Origin: Gp6-AA40 sp963818645 | Lineage (GTDB): Bacteria; Acidobacteriota; Vicinamibacteria; Vicinamibacterales; UBA2999 | Length of the DNA stretch: 64,000 nt | Assembly (NCBI GenBank): GCA_963818645.1 | Contig: CAWFTF010000013.1 | Span: 69,337-133,336 of the forward strand | Direction of reading: 5' to 3' | Part shown: positions 9,961-18,497 of the stretch, one piece after another | Numbering within the stretch: the stretch's first letter is position 1 | How the letters are laid out: every line of letters starts with the position of its first letter | Notes under the pieces: generated by a model | What the model saw: the letters and a program-made list of their open reading frames with translations, nothing else | Told to the model about the DNA's origin: nothing | Databases searched by the model: none | Program-made: the position numbers and the translations under genes

Positions 9961-10262
9961 ACGCGGTTGGAGATTAACGGAGACTTACGGAGGAAACGGA
10001 TCACCACGGAGACACGGAGCCACGGAGGAACATCACCGGTGGCCGCGCGACGCGCGGAGTGGATCGCGCGAGGTGTGAACCACAAGAGCCCTCACCGCAA
10101 TTCTCATGGCTCTTGTGAGCCACGCCTCGCGCGGTCACCTCGCCGGCCCAGTGGGCCGGCGCCACCGGTGATGACCGTCACACGGAATCTCCGCGTCTCC
10201 GCGTCTCCGCGGTTATCCGATGACTCCGTCACCTCCGTTTTTCGCAAACGAGGGAATCGATC
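9961..10262. repeat. Complex intergenic inverted-repeat element, CGGAG type
   Basis: The whole 302-base gap is one nested structure. Outer arms: ACGGAG-type tandem units (about 9976-10030) and their inverted counterpart CTCCGCGTCTCCGCG (about 10186-10245). Next: CATCACCGGTGGC at 10031-10043 against GCCACCGGTGATG at 10161-10173, perfect. Inside: 10065-10090 against 10108-10133, imperfect, ending in CACAAGAGCC / GGCTCTTGTG. There is also a hairpin CGCCGGCCC-AGT-GGGCCGGCG at 10141-10161. It starts directly after the CoA-transferase stop. A second CGGAG-type copy lies at 62150-62262. No coding potential is convincing. Confidence 0.85.
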
Positions 10263-11213
10263 ATGAGCCTGTCAGGTACGTTCGGGATCGCCGCACGCAA
10301 CTTCACGACATACCCCACGCTGCCGGATGCGCAGGCACTCGTGGACTACGGCGTGAGGATGGAGGAGCTCGGCTTCGATTCGCTGTGGGTGTGGGATCAC
10401 ATCCTGCTCGGCGTCGATCCGAACTTTCCGATCATCGATTCATTGACACTGCTGACGGCGATCGCCGCGCGCACGAAACGCATCAAGCTCGGCACCGGGA
10501 TCCTGGTGCTCCCCCTTCGCAACCCGGTCGTGCTCGCCAAGCAACTCTCCAGCATGGATCTCCTGTCGAACGGTCGCCTGCTCATGGGCATGGCATCGGG
10601 CTGGTACAAACGCGAGTTCGACGCCGTCGGTGTGCCGTTCGATCAGCGCGGCCGGATCATGGACCAGAACCTCGAGGTGCTGACGCGCTTCTGGACCGAG
10701 GACATGGTCAAGGGAGACTTCGGCTGTCACAAGATTCCGGCCGGGGTCATGTATCCGAAGCCGGTACAGAAGCCACGGCCTCCGATTCTGATCGGCGGCT
10801 ACGTGGACAAAGTGCTGCAACGCGCGGCGGTCACCGGCGACGGATGGCTCACGTATTTCTACCGGCCCGAGAGCTTCGCGAAGTCATGGGAGAAGATCCG
10901 TCGGTTCGCCGTGGAGGGTGGCAAGGATCCCGATACGCTGCTCAACGCCTCCCAACTCCCGATTCGCATTGGTCCGTCACGCGCCGCCGTCGAAGCGGGG
11001 ATGATGGATTGGCTTGGTAAGGAATGGGACTACGCGTCGTGGAGTGACTCGACGAAGGACAGCGCCATTCTCGGCAGCGTCGACGAATGCGTGGCGCAGC
11101 TCAAGGAGCACCTCGCGGTCGGCGTGCAGAAGATCATCTTCGTGCCTTACAAGTACGAGCTCGAGCAGATCGAGATCATTGCGAAGGAGATCATCCCCAG
11201 GCTCAGGACCTGA
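10263..11213 (+). CDS. LLM-class F420-dependent oxidoreductase (luciferase-like fold)
   Basis: 316 residues. The TIM-barrel luciferase-like family is clear from MEELGFDSLWVWDHILLGVD, TKRIKLGTGILVLPLRNPVVLAKQ (written here in pieces under one domain) and the C-terminal VDECVAQLKEHLAVGVQKI. The subgroup with a WDH motif near the N-terminus usually uses F420 rather than FMN. It converges with the F420 biosynthesis operon and its stop overlaps the cofGH stop by 11 bases in the palindrome TCAGGACCTGA (11203-11213). That neighbourhood supports F420 use. It also follows the IclR catabolic cluster on the same strand and may supply a redox step there. Substrate unknown. Confidence 0.87.
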   Translation: MSLSGTFGIAARNFTTYPTLPDAQALVDYGVRMEELGFDSLWVWDHILLGVDPNFPIIDSLTLLTAIAARTKRIKLGTGILVLPLRNPVVLAKQLSSMDLLSNGRLLMGMASGWYKREFDAVGVPFDQRGRIMDQNLEVLTRFWTEDMVKGDFGCHKIPAGVMYPKPVQKPRPPILIGGYVDKVLQRAAVTGDGWLTYFYRPESFAKSWEKIRRFAVEGGKDPDTLLNASQLPIRIGPSRAAVEAGMMDWLGKEWDYASWSDSTKDSAILGSVDECVAQLKEHLAVGVQKIIFVPYKYELEQIEIIAKEIIPRLRT

Positions 11214-13587
11214 GCGCGATGATCGCTGGGGCTTCGCGGCGCGACGCGAACGACGCCGCATAGCGTTCCTCGGGCGCCTCGCCGTACACCGTCGTCCGCT
11301 GGCGAGGGACCCGGCCAATCGACCGGATGATCGATTCCATCCTCTCGGGTGTCATCTCCTGACCGTGCACAGCGCCTGCTGACCGCGTGATCGTCTCGTC
11401 CATCAGCGTGCCACCCAGGTCATTGGCACCCGATTCGAGACAGACCTTCACTCCTTCCGGACCCATCTTCACCCACGAGGTCTGAATGTTGGTGAGCACC
11501 GGGTGCAGCGCCAGCCGTGCGACCGCGTGCATCAGCACCGCCTCGCGGAAGGTCGGTCCTCGGCGTGCGCGACCCTTGAGATAGATCGGCGCCTCCATGT
11601 GGACGAATGGCAGCGGCACGAACTCTGTGAAGCCGCCGGTCTCGACCTGCAGCGCACGGATGCGAAGCAGGTGCCTTGCCCAGTGCTCGTATCGATCGAC
11701 GTGGCCGTACATGATCGTCGAGGTGGTCTTGAAGCCGACGCCGTGAGCGGTGCGCATCACGTCGAGCCAGCGATCGGTGCCGATCTTGTCCGGACAGAGC
11801 ACCGCGCGAACCTCATCGTCCAGGATCTCGGCCGCGGTCCCCGGCAGCGTGCCGAGGCCCGCCGCCTTCAGCGTCGTCAGGAACTCGCCAACCGGGACAC
11901 CGAGCGTTGCCGCGCCCTGATGCACCTCGAGAGGTGAGAACGCGTGGATGTGCATGCCGGGAACTGCCTGGCGAACCGCAGCACAGATTTCGAGATAGGT
12001 CTGACCGGTGAAACTCGGCTCGATTCCACCCTGCATGCACACTTCGGTCGCGCCGCGATCCCAGGCCTCGCGCGCACGCCTCGCGATCTCGTCCGTCGAC
12101 AGCGTGTACGGCCGGCCGCGCAGGTTCTCGCTCAGCTTCCCTTTCGAGAAGGCACAGAACTGACACTTGAAGTAGCAAACGTTGGTGTAGTTGATGTTGC
12201 GGCACACCACGTACGAGATGACGTCACCGCTCGCCTCGCGACGGAGCGCGTCGGCAGCCGCGCACACCTCTGAAAACTCGTCACCCCTGGCGCGAAACAG
12301 TCGCACGAGATCCTGTTCGTTGAGCGGCACACCGGCGCCAACGCGCGACAGGATCGATGCGATTTGCCGCGACGGCGATGTGGCGACCTGCGGCGCGACG
12401 CGCGGCAGTGCGCCTGCCATTCCTGGTGACCACTCGTCGGTGCGCGGCCAGCCATCCGCATCAACCTTGTGCAAAAGGCTTGTCTGGAGGCTCTTGTCCA
12501 CCCACGCGTGCGCGGACCGCGCGTAGGCCGGGTAGATCGCAAGCCGTTCGACGAGTTCCTTGCCGGCCGCCTTGGTCGCGCGCTCGAGCACTTTGAGGTG
12601 CGGCCATGGCGCTTCGGGATTCACGTGGTCCGGCGTGACCGGCGAGACGCCACCCCAGTCGTTGATGCCCGCCTCGATGAGTGGGGCCAGCGCGCCGGCG
12701 CTCAGATTCGGCGGCGCCTGAATATTCATCTCCGGCGGAAAGACAAGCCTGGCAACGGCGATCGTCCACAGATGCTCCTCGAGCGCGACCGCCGGCACGC
12801 CAGCCATGCGCGTCCCGGATTTCGGACGGAAGTTCTGGATGATGATCTCCTGCAGGTGACCGTAGGTCTCGTGCAGCGCGCGCAGCGCCAGCAGCGCTTC
12901 CACGCGCTCGCGACGCGTCTCGCCGATCCCAATCAGGATGCCTGTCGTGAACGGAACACGCTGCTCACCCGCGATGCGAATCGTCTCCAGTCGAACGGAC
13001 GGCACCTTGTCCGGCGATCCGTGGTGCGGTCCCCCAGGCTCACACAGTCGCTCCGACGCGCTTTCCAGCATGATGCCTTGCGAGATCGACACGCGGCGGA
13101 GCGCCGCCAGATCCGATGCCGTCATGCACCCCGGATTCACGTGCGGCAGCAGTCCCGTCTCGGTGAGCACCGCGTTCGCCGCCTCGGCCAGATACGACAA
13201 CGTGGTCTCGTGACCGAGGCGCTCGAGGGACTTGCGCGCGGCTGGGTATCGCAACTCGGGTTTGTCTCCGAGCGTAAACAGCACTTCCTTGCACTGCGCA
13301 GCCTGCCCCGCTCGAGCAATCTCGAGCACGGCGTCGATCGTCAGGTACGGAGGTTTGTCCTCAGCGGGCGCCTGCGCGAAGGTGCAGTAGTGGCAGACAT
13401 CGCGACAGAGTTGCGTGAGCGGTACGAAGACCTTCCGCGAGTAAGAGACGATGCTGCCGTGGGCGGCATCGCGACGGGCGGCGGCGAGGGGCATCAGGCG
13501 CCCGAGATCGCGGTACTCGGCGAGCGCTAACGCCTGATCGTCAGTGATCGCTGTGTCAGGCGACAGATCGGCGAGCGCATCATTCAT
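11203..13587 (-). CDS. fbiC: Bifunctional FO synthase (CofG-CofH fusion)
   Basis: 794 residues with two radical-SAM modules. The first (CofG-like, about 45-390) has the cluster cysteines C61, C65 and C68 in CRDVCHYC; the second (CofH-like, about 430-780) has C471, C475 and C478 in CYFKCQFC. Together they make the deazaflavin FO from tyrosine and 5-amino-6-ribitylaminouracil. The fused form is typical of Actinobacteria and some other bacteria; archaea use two proteins. It is the last gene of the F420 operon, starting 8 bases inside cofC. Complete, normal length. Confidence 0.96.
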   Translation of the reverse strand: MNDALADLSPDTAITDDQALALAEYRDLGRLMPLAAARRDAAHGSIVSYSRKVFVPLTQLCRDVCHYCTFAQAPAEDKPPYLTIDAVLEIARAGQAAQCKEVLFTLGDKPELRYPAARKSLERLGHETTLSYLAEAANAVLTETGLLPHVNPGCMTASDLAALRRVSISQGIMLESASERLCEPGGPHHGSPDKVPSVRLETIRIAGEQRVPFTTGILIGIGETRRERVEALLALRALHETYGHLQEIIIQNFRPKSGTRMAGVPAVALEEHLWTIAVARLVFPPEMNIQAPPNLSAGALAPLIEAGINDWGGVSPVTPDHVNPEAPWPHLKVLERATKAAGKELVERLAIYPAYARSAHAWVDKSLQTSLLHKVDADGWPRTDEWSPGMAGALPRVAPQVATSPSRQIASILSRVGAGVPLNEQDLVRLFRARGDEFSEVCAAADALRREASGDVISYVVCRNINYTNVCYFKCQFCAFSKGKLSENLRGRPYTLSTDEIARRAREAWDRGATEVCMQGGIEPSFTGQTYLEICAAVRQAVPGMHIHAFSPLEVHQGAATLGVPVGEFLTTLKAAGLGTLPGTAAEILDDEVRAVLCPDKIGTDRWLDVMRTAHGVGFKTTSTIMYGHVDRYEHWARHLLRIRALQVETGGFTEFVPLPFVHMEAPIYLKGRARRGPTFREAVLMHAVARLALHPVLTNIQTSWVKMGPEGVKVCLESGANDLGGTLMDETITRSAGAVHGQEMTPERMESIIRSIGRVPRQRTTVYGEAPEERYAASFASRREAPAIIALRS

Positions 13588-14299
13588 GGGCCGCCGCCTC
13601 GCAGCCCGTGCGCACGAGACTCAGCGCACTCGCAGGGACCGTCGACAGGCGCGCCTGGATCTTCAGCCTCGAAAGATAGTCGTGCGTCCGAGTTGGAGAC
13701 TTGCGCGAGACGAAGGCCACGAGATCGTCGCGCCGGTCGATGTCCAGGCTGAGATGCGGCGCGAAGTACACGGTCGGCGTAATACCCTGGCACTCCGCGG
13801 CGTGACAGTGCGCATTGAAGCTGTCGGGACCAAAACTGGGAGCGATGACACCCGAGGGACGGCACGCGAGAAGATTGGTTCCCCCGTCGCTCGATCGCAC
13901 GAGCGCGATCGCTGGCGGGTGATCGATCAGGTCGATCATCTCCTCGATGTCCTCTGGCGACACATGGGGAAGGTCTGCAGGCACGACGACCATCCCCGCG
14001 TCGAGGCTGCCGGTCAGATACTTGACGACGCGCGTCACAGCCGCGTTCATGCCGATGGCCGCCGTCTCCATGAGCACGATGGCTTTGTGCCGTCGCGCCA
14101 CAGCCGCGGCCGCGCGATCCGCGGTCACGACAATCACACCGGCCAGGCGCTCACAGGCATCGACTGCGGTGAGCACATCCTCCAGCATCACGCGCGCAAG
14201 CTCACTGCGCTCGCCAGCATCAAGCACGCCGGCGAGCCGCTGCTTCGCGAGCCGGAACGGCTTGACGAGCACGACCGCCCAGACGTCCCGGCCGGTCAT
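13580..14299 (-). CDS. cofC: 2-phospho-L-lactate/phosphoenolpyruvate guanylyltransferase
   Basis: 239 residues. It primes the side chain by making lactyl-2-diphospho-5'-guanosine or the enolpyruvyl equivalent for CofD. The N-terminus WAVVLVKPFRLAKQRLAGVL is the nucleotide-binding start of CofC/FbiD proteins, and VVPADLPHVSPEDIEEMIDL carries the metal-binding aspartate region. The start ATG at 14299 overlaps the cofD stop as ATGA (14296-14299). Lactate versus PEP preference cannot be read reliably; bacterial enzymes generally prefer PEP. Confidence 0.93.
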   Translation of the reverse strand: MTGRDVWAVVLVKPFRLAKQRLAGVLDAGERSELARVMLEDVLTAVDACERLAGVIVVTADRAAAAVARRHKAIVLMETAAIGMNAAVTRVVKYLTGSLDAGMVVVPADLPHVSPEDIEEMIDLIDHPPAIALVRSSDGGTNLLACRPSGVIAPSFGPDSFNAHCHAAECQGITPTVYFAPHLSLDIDRRDDLVAFVSRKSPTRTHDYLSRLKIQARLSTVPASALSLVRTGCEAAAHE

Positions 14300-15285
14300 G
14301 CGTACACCCCCGCCGTCATGTGACGCGCGACCACGCGCTCGAGGCGAGACGGCGCCAGCCTCCCCGCGAAGGCGAGCGCCTCACGTCCCAGGTGGGTGCG
14401 ATCCGCGAGGTCCTGCATGAGGGTGCGAGTGACATGCACGGGCAGATCGATGACCGCGGCATCGTCACGATCGACGGTATCGACAATGAGCCCGTCGATC
14501 AGCCCGCGATAGTGCTCCGCGATCGACACATTGGTCACCGGCGTGCCAAGCTCCGACATGATCTTCGCGGTCGGCCCCTTGACCGCCTGGCCGCCGATGA
14601 TCGGCGACACGGCAACGATGGGTGCAGTGGCCTGATGAAGCGCGGCGCGCATCCCCGGAATCGAGAGAATCGGATCGATGCTCAGATGCGGGTTCGATGG
14701 ACAGATGATGATCGCGCGCGACGCGTCGAAGATGGCGTGGCTGACGGCGGCCGACACTCGCGTCAGGCAGGCGCCTGCGAACCAGAGCGATCGCACTCGC
14801 GGACGGCAGCGCTGCTCCACGAAGTAGCGCTGGAACTCGAGCGAGCCCTCGTCGGTTTCGACAATGGTCCGGACATCTTCGTCGGTCATCGGCAGGATCC
14901 GCGGGCCGACGCCAAGCCGATGCGCCACCTGCTCCACGAAGTCCGTCAGGGTGCCACCGCCCCGCAGATACCGCGTCCGTTCGACGTGCATCGCCAGATC
15001 GCGATCGCCGAGCTGAAACCAGCTCTCGCCGCCGATCTCGCGCAGCGACGACATGAAGTTCCACGTCTCGTCGGCGCGACCCCATCCGCGCTCCGGGTCG
15101 GAAAGCCCGGCCAGCGTGTACAACACGGTGTCGATGTCGGGTGAGATTCTGAGACCGACAAAGTCGAAGTCGTCGCCAGTGTTGACGAGGACTGTAAGCT
15201 CGCCGGCACCGAGCGATCGAGAAAGGCCAAGGGCTAACTTGGCGCCACCAATACCTCCGCACAGAGCCAGCACCGATCCAGTCAT
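14296..15285 (-). CDS. cofD: 2-phospho-L-lactate transferase (FO side-chain transferase)
   Basis: 329 residues from ATG 15285; the reading frame is open further upstream, but the family begins MTGSVLALCGGIGGAKLALG, where GGIGGAKL binds the nucleotide. It transfers the phospholactyl or PEP moiety to FO to make F420-0 or dehydro-F420-0. VNTGDDFDFVGLRISPDIDT and ICPSNPHLSIDPILSIPGM are family hallmarks. The start overlaps the cofE stop as ATGA (15282-15285), and its own stop overlaps cofC. Confidence 0.95.
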   Translation of the reverse strand: MTGSVLALCGGIGGAKLALGLSRSLGAGELTVLVNTGDDFDFVGLRISPDIDTVLYTLAGLSDPERGWGRADETWNFMSSLREIGGESWFQLGDRDLAMHVERTRYLRGGGTLTDFVEQVAHRLGVGPRILPMTDEDVRTIVETDEGSLEFQRYFVEQRCRPRVRSLWFAGACLTRVSAAVSHAIFDASRAIIICPSNPHLSIDPILSIPGMRAALHQATAPIVAVSPIIGGQAVKGPTAKIMSELGTPVTNVSIAEHYRGLIDGLIVDTVDRDDAAVIDLPVHVTRTLMQDLADRTHLGREALAFAGRLAPSRLERVVARHMTAGVYA

Positions 15286-16050
15286 CGGAACATGTCCATT
15301 TCTCTCGGCCTGACCAGTGAGGAGGCCGGGACGTAGTCCGCTGGCCACGTGAGCCCGCGGATGTGCACGGCGGGCAGGCCTTCGTCTGCCTCACCCATGA
15401 GGAGCGACGCGGCAGACGCGATCTGATCCGCGAGAGCCACTTCGGTCACACGCATCTCCCGGCCGAACAGGTCGGGCGCGCCGACCAGATTCCAGAGCGC
15501 GGGAATACCGGCGGCACCGAGGGCAACGCCCACGACCCCGTTGCGCCACGGCCGCCCGAAGCTGTCGTTGATGACGACGCCGACCTCCACGCCGAAGTCC
15601 TGATCGAGACGTGCCTTGATCCGTGCCGCCGATGCATCGGGCGCACAGGGAAGCAGCAGGACGCGAGAACGGCCGTCAGGGCCGACGTTGGACTGATCGA
15701 CGCCCGCGTTCGCCATCACGAAGCCGAGGCGATGGGCGACGATCAGCACATCTTTCTTGTGACGTACAACTTCCGTTGACTCGCGCAGGATCACTTCGAC
15801 GAGCCTCGCGTCCTTGCCAACTTCACGCGCCAGTGTGCAGGCGCGGGCCGAAGGCTCGACGTCCGCGAGATCGACGATGCGCCCCTCCGCCTTCGAGACG
15901 ATCTTTTGCGCAACGACCAGGATGTCGCCGTCCCGCGGCGCGATCTGCATCTCGTCGCAGCGCACCCGCGAGCAGCCCGGCCAGATCGTCGCCAGGAGCG
16001 ATGAGCGGAAGCCCTTCGAGCGCGCACAGCGCGAGCCGCCGCGCGCTCAT
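15282..16050 (-). CDS. cofE: Coenzyme F420-0:L-glutamate ligase, frameshifted near the start
   Basis: About 255 residues if repaired. It adds glutamates to F420-0 using GTP. The body is intact: DGDILVVAQKIVSKAEGR, GRSRVLLLPCAPDASA and VVINDSFGRPWRNGVVGVA. The first 28 codons (MSARRLALCALEGLPLIAPG onward, start ATG 16050) are in another frame; removing one C from the CCC at 15965-15967 joins DDLAGLLA to VRCDEMQIAPRDGD. It is a short CofE without the C-terminal nitroreductase domain of mycobacterial FbiB, so a PEP-derived intermediate would need a separate reductase. ATGA overlaps join it to the reductase gene upstream and cofD downstream. Confidence 0.9.
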
Positions 16051-16721
16051 GCATCCCCTTCGCCCGCGCAGGGAAGACCGGTGATCCGAATGCCGGCACC
16101 CGGGACCTTGTACTTCCGGTTGATGGCGATCAGGACAGAGGTCAGCGCTTCCGCGGCGACCGAGTTGGCCAGGCTGCCTCCATCGACGCCGCGCGTGGCC
16201 ACGAGGCCGGCCAAATCGACCACCCGTGCGCGCGCCTCGGTATCGTCGCTGAAGACGAGCACGTCGCAGTCGGCGCGCTCGGCGCCGTGAAGCTTCTTCG
16301 CGCCGACGTTGTGAAAGGCGGACACCACGCGCACGCCAGGCCCGAGCATGCGCTGCGCCACGACAGCCGGCGACCCGGCGGCTGGAAGCTGCACGACCGA
16401 GACCTTCGGCGGCACGAGTGGGACGGCGGCGTCCACCACGATCTTGCCCTCGACCTCGCCCCGGATCTCGTCGACGATCGCGTCGTGGCTTGCGTACGGT
16501 ACGGACAGGACCACGATGTCGGCGGCACGGGCCGCAGCGGTGTTCTCGTCGCCGCGAACGCACCCGCCGCCCGCGCACAGCTCGCGCGCCGTCGCTTCGG
16601 CTTTCCCCTTGTCTCTCGACCCGATCACGATCGGATAGCCCGCACGAGCCCACAGGCGAGCCAGCCCCGATCCGAGGTCGCCCGTCCCCCCGATGATCGC
16701 AATCGTTGGTGTGTCCGGCAT
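16047..16721 (-). CDS. npdG: F420H2:NADP+ oxidoreductase (Fno/NpdG)
   Basis: 224 residues. MPDTPTIAIIGGTGDLGSGL is the NADP-binding Rossmann start, with the G-G-T-G-D-L-G pattern characteristic of F420-dependent NADP reductases; IGSRDKGKAEATARE follows and VVSAFHNVGAKKLHG is a family hallmark. It moves hydride between NADPH and F420, charging the cofactor. The ATG at 16721 lies 5 bases after the regulator stop; the stop overlaps cofE (ATGA 16047-16050). Its place inside the biosynthesis operon ties reduction to cofactor supply. Confidence 0.94.
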   Translation of the reverse strand: MPDTPTIAIIGGTGDLGSGLARLWARAGYPIVIGSRDKGKAEATARELCAGGGCVRGDENTAAARAADIVVLSVPYASHDAIVDEIRGEVEGKIVVDAAVPLVPPKVSVVQLPAAGSPAVVAQRMLGPGVRVVSAFHNVGAKKLHGAERADCDVLVFSDDTEARARVVDLAGLVATRGVDGGSLANSVAAEALTSVLIAINRKYKVPGAGIRITGLPCAGEGDA

Positions 16722-16726
16722 CCGAT

Positions 16727-18295
16727 TCAACCCCTGAATCGTTTCCAATCGACCCCGTACTTCCGCACCTTGTAGTTGAACACCCGGCCGGTCGTCTTCA
16801 GCAGGCGCGCCGCCTTCGCTCGATTGCCGCGCGCGCTCTTGAGTGCGTCCTGCAGGATGTCTTTCTCGAACGCCTCCGTCGCCTGCTCGAGCGACTGCTC
16901 GATCACGGTGCCGGTCTCCTCCGCCGTCTGGAGCGTGGGCGGCAGATGGTGCGCATGCAGCACCTGCTCGTTGCACACCACGACCGCGCGCTCGATGGCG
17001 TTCTCGAGCTCGCGCACGTTGCCGGGCCAGTGATAGGCCATCAGCATGTCGATCGCCGGCGTCGCGATGCGTTTGACGTTCTTCGCGTGCTGCGTGGCGA
17101 ACTTCTCCAGGAAGAAGTTGGCGAGCTGCAGGACGTCCGTCTTGTGATCGCGCAGCGGCGGAATGAAGATGGCGAAGACGTTCAGGCGATAGAACAGGTC
17201 TTCGCGGAACCCCTTGCCGACAATGGCGACTTCGAGATCCTTGTTGGTCGCGGCGATGAGGCGGATGTCGGTCTGAATCGTCTGCGTCCCACCGAGGCGC
17301 TCGAACTCGCGCGCCTGGAGCACGCGCAGCAGCTTGACCTGCGTCGCCAGATTCAGCTCGCCGATTTCGTCGAGGAAGAGCGTGCCCCCTTCGGCCAGCT
17401 CGAAGCGCCCCTTCTTCGGCGCGTGGGCACCTGTGAACGCGCCCTTCTCGTACCCGAACAGCTCAGACTCGATCAGATCGTTCGGCAGCGCCGCGCAGCT
17501 CACCTTGATGAACGGCTTCTTCGCGCGCGCGGAGTTGTGATGAATGGCGTGGGCGATCAGCTCTTTGCCGGTGCCCGATTCCCCGCGCAGGAGCACCGTG
17601 GTGTTGGTCTTCGCGACCTGCTCGACCTGCGCGTACACATCCTGCATCTGACGGCTGGCGCCGATGATGTTGGAGAAGCCGTAGCGCTCGTTGAGCTCCA
17701 GCCGCAGGTGAGCGTTCTCTTCGACCAATCGCTGACGATCGGCTTCGATCAGGCGATGTACTTTCATCGCCTGCGCGATCATCGCGCCGACCACTGCCAG
17801 AAACGTGACCGTGCGCTCGTACTCGCGGTTCGGCGTGTACTCCAGTTCGACGTCGAGCTGGCCCAGTGTCTGGCCTTCGTACGGGATCGGCACCGCGATG
17901 TAGGTGACCTTCTCGCGGCCGGACGACCGTGCGCTCATCTGCGTCGGGAATCGCAGCTCTGGCCGCGCGACCGGAACGACGATCGGCTTGCCATTGCGAA
18001 CCGCATCGCCGACGACGCTCTCGCTGAATCCGTGCCGCACCGGCTTGGCGCGCTCGAGCCGCCGTCCCGACGACGCCTCGACGTCCACCTCTCCGGTCTC
18101 CTGATTGAGCAGGACGACACGGCTCGACAAGGCGCCGAAGCACACACTCAGGGTTTCGAGGACGCTTTGAAGCCCGCGCTTGAAATCCGCTGCCGCCAGC
18201 AGTGCCTGGCTCGCGCCCAGCAGCGCTGAAAGTTTTTGGATCTCTTCGTGGGAGTGCGTCCAGTCCAGTACTTGTGCCGATGAGCCGAATGACAT
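16727..18295 (-). CDS. Sigma-54-dependent activator with GAF domain
   Basis: 522 residues from ATG 18295, which has GGAG upstream; a longer in-frame start at 18505 is less likely. Order: GAF sensor (about 20-190), AAA+ domain with Walker A GESGTGKE, the sigma-54 contact loop GAFTGA intact and Walker B GGTLFLDEIGEL, then a Fis-type helix-turn-helix ending NRAKAARLLKTTGRVFNYKV. The organisation is NifA-like. It lies 5 bases before npdG and so is the first gene of the F420 operon, either autoregulating it or simply co-transcribed. No convincing -24/-12 promoter was found in the 200 bases upstream. The signal sensed by the GAF domain is unknown. Confidence 0.92.
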   Translation of the reverse strand: MSFGSSAQVLDWTHSHEEIQKLSALLGASQALLAAADFKRGLQSVLETLSVCFGALSSRVVLLNQETGEVDVEASSGRRLERAKPVRHGFSESVVGDAVRNGKPIVVPVARPELRFPTQMSARSSGREKVTYIAVPIPYEGQTLGQLDVELEYTPNREYERTVTFLAVVGAMIAQAMKVHRLIEADRQRLVEENAHLRLELNERYGFSNIIGASRQMQDVYAQVEQVAKTNTTVLLRGESGTGKELIAHAIHHNSARAKKPFIKVSCAALPNDLIESELFGYEKGAFTGAHAPKKGRFELAEGGTLFLDEIGELNLATQVKLLRVLQAREFERLGGTQTIQTDIRLIAATNKDLEVAIVGKGFREDLFYRLNVFAIFIPPLRDHKTDVLQLANFFLEKFATQHAKNVKRIATPAIDMLMAYHWPGNVRELENAIERAVVVCNEQVLHAHHLPPTLQTAEETGTVIEQSLEQATEAFEKDILQDALKSARGNRAKAARLLKTTGRVFNYKVRKYGVDWKRFRG

Positions 18296-18497
18296 GGGAC
18301 GCTCCGGGGCCCGATGCGCCGCTGCCATAGGGCGGCCAGGCCCTGCCCCGGACGCAGCAAACGGCAGTCCACGTTCGAGCGATCGCGGCCACGCGAAAAT
18401 GTTGGCGTTTGGGCCGATCGCGCGATCGCCGTCGATCACGTCGCTACATCTATGTCGTGAAACGAATGGCTGTCGACAATGATGTACGACGCCTCGC

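Noticed and set aside
9961..10262. CRISPR-like appearance of repeated CGGAG units
   Set aside because: Units are too short and irregular, no equal-length spacers, arms are inverted rather than direct, no cas genes.
10220..11020. 266-codon frame overlapping the LLM gene
   Set aside because: It is the shifted frame of the LLM gene; the true frame contains the luciferase-like motifs and runs through to 11213.
13587..16721. A riboswitch or leader upstream of the F420 genes
   Set aside because: The genes overlap or are 5 bases apart, leaving no leader; the only leader space is before the activator gene and shows no structured motif I recognise.
16706..18229. 507-codon open frame on the plus strand opposite the sigma-54 activator
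   Set aside because: High-GC antisense shadow. The minus-strand frame encodes all the conserved AAA+ motifs and the antisense product has no recognisable domain.
18296..18497. Sigma-54 promoter ahead of the activator operon
   Set aside because: I looked for TGGC-N8-TTGC on the minus strand and found no good match.
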